21,050 nt of DNA, taken from the NCBI GenBank assembly GCA_900547085.1, contig URFI01000011.1, positions 1 through 21,050 of the forward strand. The letters are read 5' to 3'. Under the pieces are notes generated by a model. It was not told the origin of the DNA and did not search any database. It was given only the letters and a program-made list of their open reading frames with translations. This document shows, one piece after another, positions 13,479 through 20,649 of the stretch. A program made the position numbers and the translations under genes. The stretch's first letter is position 1. Each line of letters starts with the position of its first letter. The stretch is from an uncultured Prevotella sp. (GTDB lineage Bacteria; Bacteroidota; Bacteroidia; Bacteroidales; Bacteroidaceae).

Positions 13479-14690
13479 ATGGCATTATCAAAAACATCTA
13501 AGATATACATCGCCGGGCATCACGGCTTAGTGGGTTCTGCCATTTGGAAGAATCTTGAAGTAAGGGGGTACAGCCAGCTGATAGGCCGCAGCCATAGCGA
13601 GTTAGATTTAACCAATCAGCAAGCCGTTGATAACTTTTTCAAAATGGAACGTCCTGATGCGGTGGTGTTGGCCGCTGCCTTCGTGGGAGGCATCATGGCG
13701 AACAGTTTGTACCGAGCCGACTTCATCATGCAAAACATGATGATGCAATGCAACGTGATTTCGTCAGCTTATAAATATGGTGTGAAAAAACTACTCTTTT
13801 TGGGTTCTACCTGCATCTATCCAAAGAATGCACCACAGCCTATGAAAGAGGATGTGTTGTTGACTTCGCCTTTAGAGTACACTAACGAAGAATATGCCAT
13901 TGCCAAGATTGCCGGACTGAAGATGTGCGAGAGCTATAACCTGCAATATGGCACGAACTATATTGCGGTGATGCCCACCAATCTATATGGTCCCAATGAT
14001 AACTTTCACTTGGAGAACAGTCATGTGATGCCTGCTATGATGCGCAAAATATATTTGGCAAAACTGATTCATGAGGATAATTGGGAAGCCATTCGGGTGG
14101 ACATGAACAAGCGACCGATTAATCCAGTTAAGGCTTTGGCAGAAAAGATAGGAAAAGACAATGTTGACGGCGCGTGTAGTAAAGAACGCATCTTGCAAGC
14201 ATTGGCTTTTTATGGCATAGAAGATAATCGAGTAACCCTCTGGGGAACAGGCTCGCCACTGCGCGAGTTTCTTTGGAGTGAGGATATGGCAGATGCTTCG
14301 GTACACATCCTACTAAATGTAGATTTTAAAGATATTATCGGCATAGACAAGTATTCGAGCGTGTTTTACGGCACTGCTACCGATGGTGAGGTAAACCGCA
14401 ACAACAGCGAGGGACGTGGCGGTGCTATTCCCTCTCTTGGCGAGATACGCAACTGTCATATTAATATAGGTACGGGAAAGGAACTGACCATCAAGCAACT
14501 TTCCGAACTCATTGTGCGAACCGTTGGCTTCACGGGAACCGTTGTGTGGGATGAAAGCAAACCCGATGGAACCCCACGCAAACTTATCGATGTGTCGAAG
14601 CTGCACTCTTTGGGTTGGACGCACAAAGTGGAAATTGAAGACGGCGTGCAAATGTTATATGATTGGTATAGACAGTCGCTGCAAGGATAA
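13479..14690 (+). CDS. fcl: GDP-L-fucose synthase
   Basis: Fcl (WcaG) is an NADPH-dependent epimerase/reductase that turns GDP-4-keto-6-deoxy-mannose into GDP-L-fucose. It has 403 residues from the ATG at 13479; the frame is open to 13443 but the upstream part runs into the 9-bp repeat array. The Rossmann motif is 'IYIAGHHGLVGSAI' (9-22), the catalytic serine S110 is in 'GSTCIYP' and Y139/K143 in 'YAIAKIAGLK'. 'LWGTGSPLREFLWSEDMADA' (254-273) is a strong Fcl signature. It is about 80 residues longer than E. coli Fcl. The extra length lies near 190-245, a basic segment seen in Bacteroidetes homologues, and near 283-322, a Ser/Gly/Asn-rich insert before 'IRNCHINIGTGKE'. Confidence 0.95.
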   Translation: MALSKTSKIYIAGHHGLVGSAIWKNLEVRGYSQLIGRSHSELDLTNQQAVDNFFKMERPDAVVLAAAFVGGIMANSLYRADFIMQNMMMQCNVISSAYKYGVKKLLFLGSTCIYPKNAPQPMKEDVLLTSPLEYTNEEYAIAKIAGLKMCESYNLQYGTNYIAVMPTNLYGPNDNFHLENSHVMPAMMRKIYLAKLIHEDNWEAIRVDMNKRPINPVKALAEKIGKDNVDGACSKERILQALAFYGIEDNRVTLWGTGSPLREFLWSEDMADASVHILLNVDFKDIIGIDKYSSVFYGTATDGEVNRNNSEGRGGAIPSLGEIRNCHINIGTGKELTIKQLSELIVRTVGFTGTVVWDESKPDGTPRKLIDVSKLHSLGWTHKVEIEDGVQMLYDWYRQSLQG

Positions 14691-14716
14691 AGGTGTAAAC
14701 AATAAAGATTACACCT
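14691..14716 (+). terminator. Hairpin after fcl (weak terminator or RNA-stability element)
   Basis: AGGTGTAA (14691-14698) and TTACACCT (14709-14716) form a perfect 8-bp stem with a 10-nt loop directly after the fcl stop codon. It is followed by alternating T/A (14717-14728) rather than a T run, so full termination is doubtful. A partial third copy of the arm (AGGTTACA) lies at 14728-14735. Confidence 0.45.
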
Positions 14717-14787
14717 ATTATATATATAGGTTACATCTGTGTGGCGGACAGTCGTTTTAATTTTAATTGAGAATTACACCGAATAGG

Positions 14788-16047
14788 ATGAATGAGGTTG
14801 ACAAGCAATTAACCATCGCCGTAGCTGGCACAGGCTATGTAGGCTTAAGCATCGCCACGTTGCTCAGTCAGCATCATCATGTCTTGGCTGTTGACGTGGT
14901 GCAAGAGAAGGTTGACAAAATCAACCGCAGGGAATCTCCTATTAGCGATGAATACATAGAAAAGTTCTTTGCCGAGAAACAACTGGATCTGCAAGCAACC
15001 CTTGATGGCGAGGCCGCATATAAGCAGGCTGACTTTGTGGTGATTGCAACGCCAACGAATTACGACCCCGTGAAAAACTTCTTCGACACCTCGCATGTGG
15101 AAGAGGTCATTGAGTTGGTGATGAAGGTAAATCCTCATGCCATCATGGTTATCAAGAGTACGGTGCCTGTAGGATATACGGAAAGCGTCAGTGAGAAATA
15201 CAATTGTGGAAACATTCTCTTTGCCCCAGAGTTCTTGCGTGAAAGTAAGGCTCTATATGATAATCTCTATCCCAGCAGAATCATCATGGGGCGACCTGCG
15301 GGGAATGAAAAGTTAGAACAGGCAGCCCACGATTTTGCCTCGCTGCTACGGCAAGGCGCAATGAAAGAGAATATTGACACGCTGTTCATGGGAACCACCG
15401 AGGCTGAGGCGGTGAAACTGTTTGCCAACACCTATTTGGCACTTCGCGTGAGTTTCTTCAATGAGCTGGATACATACGCCGAGATGAAAAACCTCTCCAC
15501 CAAGGATATTATCCAGGGGGTAGGACTTGATCCACGCATAGGCTCGTTCTACAACAATCCCTCGTTTGGTTATGGAGGTTATTGTCTGCCTAAGGACACC
15601 AAACAACTTTTGGCCAACTATGAGGATGTTCCCGAGAATCTGATAGAAGCTATTGTTCAGAGCAATCGCACGCGCAAGGACTTCATCGCTGACCGTGTCT
15701 TGCACAAAGCTGGTTATTACGATTATTTCAATCGAGGTGCCTTTGATACATCCAAAGAGAAAAAATGCGTGATTGGTATCTACCGCCTCACGATGAAGAG
15801 CAACAGTGACAACTTTAGGCAGAGCAGCATTCAAGGTGTAATGAAACGCATTAAAGCCAAAGGTGCCGAAGTGATTGTTTACGAGCCTTCGCTCGAGGAC
15901 GGCACCACTTTCTTTGGCAGTAGGGTGGTTAATGATTTGGGCGTCTTCAAACAACAGTCGCAAGCCATTGTTGCTAATCGATACGATAGTTGTTTGGATG
16001 ATGTGGAAGAGAAGGTATATACTCGAGATATATTCAAGCGGGATTGA
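14788..16047 (+). CDS. ugd: UDP-glucose 6-dehydrogenase
   Basis: Ugd oxidises UDP-glucose twice with NAD+ to UDP-glucuronate, a precursor for acidic capsule sugars. From the ATG at 14788 it has 419 residues. The NAD-binding motif is 'IAVAGTGYVGLSIATLL' (10-26), with D36 in 'VLAVDVV'. 'ATPTNYD' (87-93), 'IKSTVPVGYT' (122-131) and 'FAPEFLRESKAL' (145-156) are typical of the short E. coli-type enzymes. The catalytic nucleophile is C266 in 'GYGGYCLPKDT'. The frame is open to a TTG at 14767, but the ATG with GAATAGG just before it is preferred. Dehydrogenases acting on UDP-ManNAc or UDP-GlcNAc are related; the close match to the short Ugd pattern favours UDP-glucose. Confidence 0.92.
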   Translation: MNEVDKQLTIAVAGTGYVGLSIATLLSQHHHVLAVDVVQEKVDKINRRESPISDEYIEKFFAEKQLDLQATLDGEAAYKQADFVVIATPTNYDPVKNFFDTSHVEEVIELVMKVNPHAIMVIKSTVPVGYTESVSEKYNCGNILFAPEFLRESKALYDNLYPSRIIMGRPAGNEKLEQAAHDFASLLRQGAMKENIDTLFMGTTEAEAVKLFANTYLALRVSFFNELDTYAEMKNLSTKDIIQGVGLDPRIGSFYNNPSFGYGGYCLPKDTKQLLANYEDVPENLIEAIVQSNRTRKDFIADRVLHKAGYYDYFNRGAFDTSKEKKCVIGIYRLTMKSNSDNFRQSSIQGVMKRIKAKGAEVIVYEPSLEDGTTFFGSRVVNDLGVFKQQSQAIVANRYDSCLDDVEEKVYTRDIFKRD

Positions 16048-16098
16048 AGGTTGTATGATGAGTTATCGAAAACGCTTGTTAAAGATAATAAGTATACG

Positions 16099-17304
16099 AT
16101 GAAAACACTCACTTTTCGTTGGCTGATATGCCTCTCATTGTTATTTTTCGTGACACCTTGCCTGTATGCCCAGAGATTTATGCTTTCTGACATGTTTAGA
16201 GGATGGGGAAAGAATGCCAAAGAAGGTGTTTTAAAAAAATATACATCTGAAGAGCAAAACGGTCATCAATGGATTCTTGAAACGGATGGGAAAAATGGAG
16301 ATAACATGAATAAGAAAAGCATGTTACACATCGGAACATCCAGTTGGTCCGTCACCAAAACTGTTTTAACTAGTTGTAATGAATTTGACAGTGTCGATAC
16401 CATACTTGTTTGTACAGATTCCAAGGCCCCCTATACCGTGAGTTTGTCGATAGACAACAAACTAGTAGAATCTAAAAAAGTGGCCAAAAATGCAGATATA
16501 CGTGTTCTAGGTTTTTCTGTAAAAAGTGCAAGTGGCAAAGTCGAAGTGCTGATGGAATATGATGAGAGTTTGAAACAAGCAATGTGTATTTATTACATAG
16601 AAGTTATCTCTCGATTGTCAGATATTGTTGCGCTGTCTTCGCAACACATTAAACTTGGAGACACTTATTCTTACCAAGTGCAGCGCACGTTCGCATCTAC
16701 ACATTGGAATACCATCTGTTTGCCGTTTGATGTGAGCAAGGAAGCGTTAACAGAGGCAATGGGAGAGAATTGCGCATTGCGAGAGTTTACTCAGAAGGTT
16801 GGAAACAACGTGTTGAAGTTTAAGAATGCTGATGCGATTGAAGCTGGTGTTCCTTATCTCATCAAGCCTGCGGTTAAGGTCAAAAATCCTATCTTCTCAA
16901 ACGTAGTTTATAAAAAGGACGCCATGCCGCAGACGGTTCAAGATGAAACAAAGCAATATGCTTTCGTCGGTACATTCGACCCGGTAAAATTAAGTGTCGA
17001 TGGCTCCGACTTGTTCTTGTTGGCTAATGGCAACCTTGCCAAACCTAAATCTGATAAGGTGAACGAAATGTATGGCATGCGGGCCTACTTCAAAATTAAC
17101 GAACAAAACAGCACTTCGGCCAAGCAAATAACGTATGCCATTGATTGTGACAGCGAAACGGTGACTGGAATACAATCGCCGGTATATCCTTCAACAAACA
17201 GCCAGCATATTTACAATTTACAAGGTGTAGATGTAGGAGCGGACATCCATCACTTGCCAGCAGGTGTGTATGTGATGGGTGGGAAGAAAATAATGAAAAG
17301 GTGA
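16099..17304 (+). CDS. Secreted protein of unknown function (Prevotella-type, signal peptide)
   Basis: A 401-residue protein with no enzyme motif I recognise. The start at 16099 gives a classic signal peptide (MKTLTFRWLICLSLLFFV, then TPCLYA-QRF), with probable cleavage after 'LYA'; the frame extends upstream to 16051 but would bury the signal. The middle has 'STHWNTICLPFDVSKEAL' (about residues 196-213), a motif frequent in secreted or surface proteins of Prevotella and Bacteroides, followed by a beta-rich stretch. The C-terminus ('IYNLQGVDVGADIHHLPAG', then 'VYVMGGKKIMKR') looks like the short immunoglobulin-like tail found on many exported Bacteroidetes proteins and may be a type IX secretion signal. 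It starts 51 nt after ugd, inside the sugar-nucleotide cluster, and is more AT-rich than its left neighbours. Confidence 0.75.
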   Translation: MKTLTFRWLICLSLLFFVTPCLYAQRFMLSDMFRGWGKNAKEGVLKKYTSEEQNGHQWILETDGKNGDNMNKKSMLHIGTSSWSVTKTVLTSCNEFDSVDTILVCTDSKAPYTVSLSIDNKLVESKKVAKNADIRVLGFSVKSASGKVEVLMEYDESLKQAMCIYYIEVISRLSDIVALSSQHIKLGDTYSYQVQRTFASTHWNTICLPFDVSKEALTEAMGENCALREFTQKVGNNVLKFKNADAIEAGVPYLIKPAVKVKNPIFSNVVYKKDAMPQTVQDETKQYAFVGTFDPVKLSVDGSDLFLLANGNLAKPKSDKVNEMYGMRAYFKINEQNSTSAKQITYAIDCDSETVTGIQSPVYPSTNSQHIYNLQGVDVGADIHHLPAGVYVMGGKKIMKR

Positions 17305-17347
17305 GGAGCAAGACAAACCCCATTCACCAACTCATTCTTTAATAATC

Positions 17348-17560
17348 ATGAAACATCAACAATATACCGCTCCTGAACTGACGACCATTCATTTGGACGA
17401 GGCTTCATACACTCTTTTAAACACATCCCCTAAGAAACATATAACCATTCAAGCTGATGGTGTCGATATAAACGGTAACAACGATGAAGGAGATGCTCAT
17501 GATGCTTGCGCCAAAAAGTTTATGTTTCTGGACGAAGATGACTTTGACGATTGGGAATGA
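17348..17560 (+). CDS. Small acidic peptide of unknown function
   Basis: A 70-residue reading frame that starts 43 nt after the secreted protein and encodes MKHQQYTAPELTTIHLDEAS, continues through 'YTLLNTSPKKHITIQADGVD', and ends in a very acidic tail 'DEDDFDDWE'. Short Bacteroidetes peptides starting 'MKxxxYxxPExxxxxL' with a hydrophobic 'xLLxxS' segment and an acidic Trp-containing C-terminus are common near secreted proteins, but their role is unknown as far as I know. There is no double-glycine leader, no clear signal peptide, and only one cysteine (in 'DACAKK'). Nearby I see no maturation enzyme that would make a modified-peptide reading firm. Confidence 0.65.
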   Translation: MKHQQYTAPELTTIHLDEASYTLLNTSPKKHITIQADGVDINGNNDEGDAHDACAKKFMFLDEDDFDDWE

Positions 17561-17714
17561 TTTTTTTTCAATTTACAAAGTTGAAGATACATTGATTTCA
17601 GATAGCCTCAACGGTAAAATTGAAGAGCTACCACAGCACAATCCGATATTCAACTGGCAACAGCAAGATATAATAGTTTCGCTGAAAGGCCATACCGTCG
17701 TATGCTGAACATAG

Positions 17715-17863
17715 CTGGGGTGCACCGCTGGCAACGGAATCTACCCCGAAGAAGATTGTGGCGGACTGTAGGGATATGAAGACGTGTGAAAGAAAACGAA
17801 GAAGTTAAGGCTCCAAAATACTTTGACTAGGTATCGACAAACAGAGCCGTGAAAGCCGTATAG
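17715..17863 (+). pseudogene. Remnant of a pRiA4b ORF-3 / IS1096-passenger-like gene
   Basis: One frame from 17715 reads 'LGCTAGNGIYPEEDCGGL', then a TAG at 17769-17771, then 'GYEDV'. This matches the conserved 'C.AG..ACPPEDCGG..GYE' block of the pRiA4b ORF-3-like (IS1096 passenger TnpR) family. After a frameshift near 17785 the neighbouring frame reads 'VKENEEVKAPKYFD', a TAG (17828-17830) and 'VSTNRAVKAV', resembling the family's C-terminal 'DPxxFDxxxxNRAL' end. The N-terminal half is not recognisable. The family assignment is from memory of the motif. The remaining bases between 17561 and 17959 contain nothing else I can name. Confidence 0.5.
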
Positions 17864-17915
17864 TACAGGGCTTAAGTCGTGGTAAAGAAGTTAAAAATAC
17901 CTGTAATCAGTTTAT

Positions 17916-17959
17916 ATTACAATACTCTCTATTTTAAGAAATTACAATACTACAATACA
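17916..17959 (+). repeat. Short direct repeats before the aminotransferase gene
   Basis: ATTACAATACT occurs at 17916-17926 and again at 17941-17951 (25-bp spacing), followed by a third partial copy ACAATAC ending next to the ATG at 17960. The repeats could be a regulator site or slippage product; nothing identifies a regulator. Confidence 0.45.
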
Positions 17960-19072
17960 ATGGATAAAAATATTATTACTGTCACGTCACCATTGCTACC
18001 AGACCTTGATGAGTTTCATGGATTGTTAAAAGAAATCTGGGACAGTAAATGGATTACGAATAATGGTTCCTTCCATAAGAAACTTGAAGCAGCGTTGGGT
18101 GAATACTTAAAAGTGCCTTATGTCAGTTTGTTTACTAACGGCACCCTTCCTTTGCTCACGGCATTACAGGCTTTACGTATCACAGGCGAAGTTATCACGA
18201 CACCATATAGTTTTGTGGCTACCACCCATGCGCTTTGGTGGAACGGTATTAAACCAGTTTTTGTAGACATTGACCCGCGCACTGGGAATCTCGACCCAAA
18301 CAAGATCGAAGCGGCCATTACCCCCAAAACTACAGCCATTCTTCCCGTTCATGTCTATGGTAAGCCTTGTGATGTAGATGCCATACAGGCCATAGCTGAT
18401 AAATACGGGTTAAAAGTAATTTACGACGCTGCGCATGCTTTTGGTGTAGAGGTCAATGGCGAGAGCATTTTGAATGCGGGTGATATGAGCACGTTAAGTT
18501 TTCATGCCACTAAGGTTTTTAACACCATCGAAGGCGGAGCCATGATTATGCATGATGTAAAGACGAAACAACGCATTGACTATTTGAAGAACTTTGGATT
18601 CGCTGGTGAGACAGAGGTTATTGGTCCCGGTATTAACAGCAAAATGGATGAGGTGCGCTCGGCATACGGATTACTTAATCTCAAGCAAGTGGATGCTGCC
18701 ATTGCAGCCCGAAAAAAAGTGGCCATGGCTTATCGTGATGCCTTGCGCAGTGTTGAGGGCATCACTTTTTGGGACGATATGCCAGGCGTGAAGCACAACT
18801 ATTCTTATTTCCCCATTTTTGTGGATGCGGAGAAATACGGCATGACACGTGATGAGCTGTATGAAAAGATGCGTATGAAAAATGTATGGGGGCGTCGTTA
18901 CTTCTACCCGCTTATCAGTGAATTTTCTACTTATCGTGGGCTCGAAAGTGCTAAGCCGGAAAATTTACCACAGGCTACAGAAATGGCGGAGAGCGTGATT
19001 TGTTTACCTATGCACCATTTATTATTGGAGAATGAAGATGTCAATAGGGTGTTAGATTGTATTTTAAAATGA
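17960..19072 (+). CDS. DegT/DnrJ/EryC1/StrS-family sugar aminotransferase
   Basis: A PLP-dependent fold-type-I aminotransferase of the family that adds an amino group to nucleotide-linked keto sugars. From the ATG at 17960 it is 370 residues; the frame is open to 17879 but that stretch looks non-coding. Visible features are 'TNGTLPLLTAL' (59-69) for phosphate binding, 'TTPYSFVATTHALWWNGIKP' (80-99), the 'VHVYGKPCDVDAI' segment (130-142), D156 in 'YDAAHAFG' and the PLP lysine K185 in 'SFHATKVFNTIEGGA'. The pattern is closest to VioA/FdtB-type enzymes acting on dTDP-keto-6-deoxy sugars, but the product sugar cannot be told from sequence. No rmlA/rmlB genes for a dTDP sugar are visible here. Confidence 0.9.
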   Translation: MDKNIITVTSPLLPDLDEFHGLLKEIWDSKWITNNGSFHKKLEAALGEYLKVPYVSLFTNGTLPLLTALQALRITGEVITTPYSFVATTHALWWNGIKPVFVDIDPRTGNLDPNKIEAAITPKTTAILPVHVYGKPCDVDAIQAIADKYGLKVIYDAAHAFGVEVNGESILNAGDMSTLSFHATKVFNTIEGGAMIMHDVKTKQRIDYLKNFGFAGETEVIGPGINSKMDEVRSAYGLLNLKQVDAAIAARKKVAMAYRDALRSVEGITFWDDMPGVKHNYSYFPIFVDAEKYGMTRDELYEKMRMKNVWGRRYFYPLISEFSTYRGLESAKPENLPQATEMAESVICLPMHHLLLENEDVNRVLDCILK

Positions 19073-19266
19073 TATGTTTTGACATAATAAAAAAACAGAT
19101 GATAACAATTAGCATAAATTACTGAAAAATTCATGAATGAAATGTTACTTTTTTGATATTAATTAGTCTCAACGATATATGGATAGTGTGTCAATATTTT
19201 GTATATTAAATAACATGAATACATTGACATAAAAATCATAAATTGCATTATAGAATTATAGAATAG

Positions 19267-20208
19267 ATGAAACATCTTGCGTTTAATAGTACAAAAATAA
19301 CGGAATTAGCTTATTACTCAAACAAATATAGAACTCATCTATTTGCAAAGAGGGATGATCTATTTGATGAGGCTGGGGGTGGAAACAAAGCAAGAATGTT
19401 ACAATATATTTTATCTGAGGTTAGCCCAGAAAATTGTGATGTTATAGTAACGGCAGGTGGTCCAAATTCTAACTTCAACAGAGCATGTGCTTTAATGTGT
19501 GCACGATTGGGAATATTAATGCATTTAGTAGAGTACACCGATGAGCCGATTCAATTCCAAACCTCGTTGAACTATTATATGTGTAATTTGGCAAGTATTC
19601 GTAAAAGTAGGTGTGAAAAAAATGTTGTTGCTCAGATGATTCAGCATGTAATAGAAAAATATAAAAGACAAGGTTATAAAGTTAAATATATATATGGCGG
19701 CGGGAAGTCTTTGGAAGGAATATTCGCCTATTACGATGCAGTGAAAGAACTTAAAGAACAAAAAGCTGATATAAACCATATTTTTTTGGCTTGTGGAACA
19801 GGAACAACATTAACAGGTATCTGTGCGGGAATGCAGCAATTTTATCCTGAAGCAGTGGTTCATGCGATTTCTACTGCAAGATCATGGGAGGTGGAAAAAG
19901 ATGTATTGGAAGAAGATGCAGATATTATTGGTTCTTACTTGAACCAAAATATTAATTTTCAAAATTTGGAATTCTCTGACAACTATCTATGTGGGGGATA
20001 TTCTCAATATAATGAAGAGTTGATGGACATAATAAAGGAATGTATTTCTCATGAAGGAATGATAATAGACCCTACTTATTCAGGAAAAGCCTTTTGGGGA
20101 ATGACCAAAGAAATCTCTAAAAACAGACAACGATACAAAGGGAAAAATATTTGTTTCCTTAATACTGGTGGTGTTTTCAACTTGCTGTCAACTATAAATG
20201 ATAGATAA
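19267..20208 (+). CDS. Fold-type-II PLP-dependent enzyme (ACC deaminase / D-cysteine desulfhydrase-like)
   Basis: A 313-residue protein of the tryptophan-synthase-beta PLP fold. The PLP lysine is K41 in 'KRDDLFDEAGGGNKARML', which matches the 'KREDL..-GGNKxRKL' block of ACC deaminases and D-cysteine desulfhydrases. 'VIVTAGGPNSNFNRACAL' resembles the 'TxGGxQSNHxRxTAA' loop, 'ACGTGTTLTGICAGM' is the phosphate-binding glycine loop and 'IDPTYSGKAFWGM' matches 'DPVYTGKAxxGL'. These enzymes deaminate or beta-eliminate small amino acids; the substrate here is unknown and the replacement residues suggest a divergent job. The codon usage is much more AT-rich than the first 19 kb. The GNAT gene begins at the base after its stop codon. 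Confidence 0.8.
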   Translation: MKHLAFNSTKITELAYYSNKYRTHLFAKRDDLFDEAGGGNKARMLQYILSEVSPENCDVIVTAGGPNSNFNRACALMCARLGILMHLVEYTDEPIQFQTSLNYYMCNLASIRKSRCEKNVVAQMIQHVIEKYKRQGYKVKYIYGGGKSLEGIFAYYDAVKELKEQKADINHIFLACGTGTTLTGICAGMQQFYPEAVVHAISTARSWEVEKDVLEEDADIIGSYLNQNINFQNLEFSDNYLCGGYSQYNEELMDIIKECISHEGMIIDPTYSGKAFWGMTKEISKNRQRYKGKNICFLNTGGVFNLLSTINDR

Positions 20209-20649
20209 ATGAGTTTTCTAAAAGATTGCGAAGAGGATCAAAAACTGTTGATTGAATATTTAAGGTCGGTCGATGAGGATTTCTATATACCACTTAGTAA
20301 TAAGGTTGATTTAGTTAGTTTTAGCACTAAATTATTAAAATACGGTTTTGTTATTTGTGTAAATCACGGACATATAGAAGGCTTATTGGGAGGTTATGCA
20401 AATGATTTAGTTAATCATACAGCTTATATTTCTATTTTATCAACATTAAAAGAAGCGAGAGGAAAAGGGTATGCAAAGCAAATGCTTACAGATGCAATTA
20501 AATATTGCAAAATGTGTGGGATGAAAAAATTAATATGTGATACGGTTAATCCTGTCGCACTTCACGTTTATAAATCTGTTGGATTCATAATGTACAAATC
20601 AGATAAAATAGGAAATTTCCAAAGAGAATATTTAGAATTAAACTTATAA
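20209..20649 (+). CDS. GNAT-family N-acetyltransferase
   Basis: A 146-residue single-domain GNAT protein. The acetyl-CoA pyrophosphate loop is visible in 'SILSTLKEARGKGYAKQML' (R-G-x-G-x-A), preceded by the strand 'GLLGGYANDLVNHTAYISI', and 'NPVALHVYKSVGFIMYKSD' is the usual C-terminal 'N..A...Y...GF' element. The acceptor amine is not known. The ATG immediately follows the TAA of the PLP enzyme, and its own TAA overlaps the next ATG by one base, so three proteins are probably made from one message in coupled fashion. That context suggests it acts on the same amino acid or amino sugar as its neighbours. Base composition is AT-rich. Confidence 0.85.
   Translation: MSFLKDCEEDQKLLIEYLRSVDEDFYIPLSNKVDLVSFSTKLLKYGFVICVNHGHIEGLLGGYANDLVNHTAYISILSTLKEARGKGYAKQMLTDAIKYCKMCGMKKLICDTVNPVALHVYKSVGFIMYKSDKIGNFQREYLELNL

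Noticed and set aside
17561..17708. A gene ending at 17708 (from an ATG at 17484)
   Set aside because: Its first half overlaps the small acidic peptide out of frame, and the last 45 residues match no family I know; it may be part of a decayed gene but cannot be supported as a CDS.
17761..17878. A group II intron end or other structured RNA
   Set aside because: The AG-rich stretch briefly resembled intron-type sequence, but no domain V hairpin or GTGYG start is present, and the passenger-gene remnant explains much of it better.
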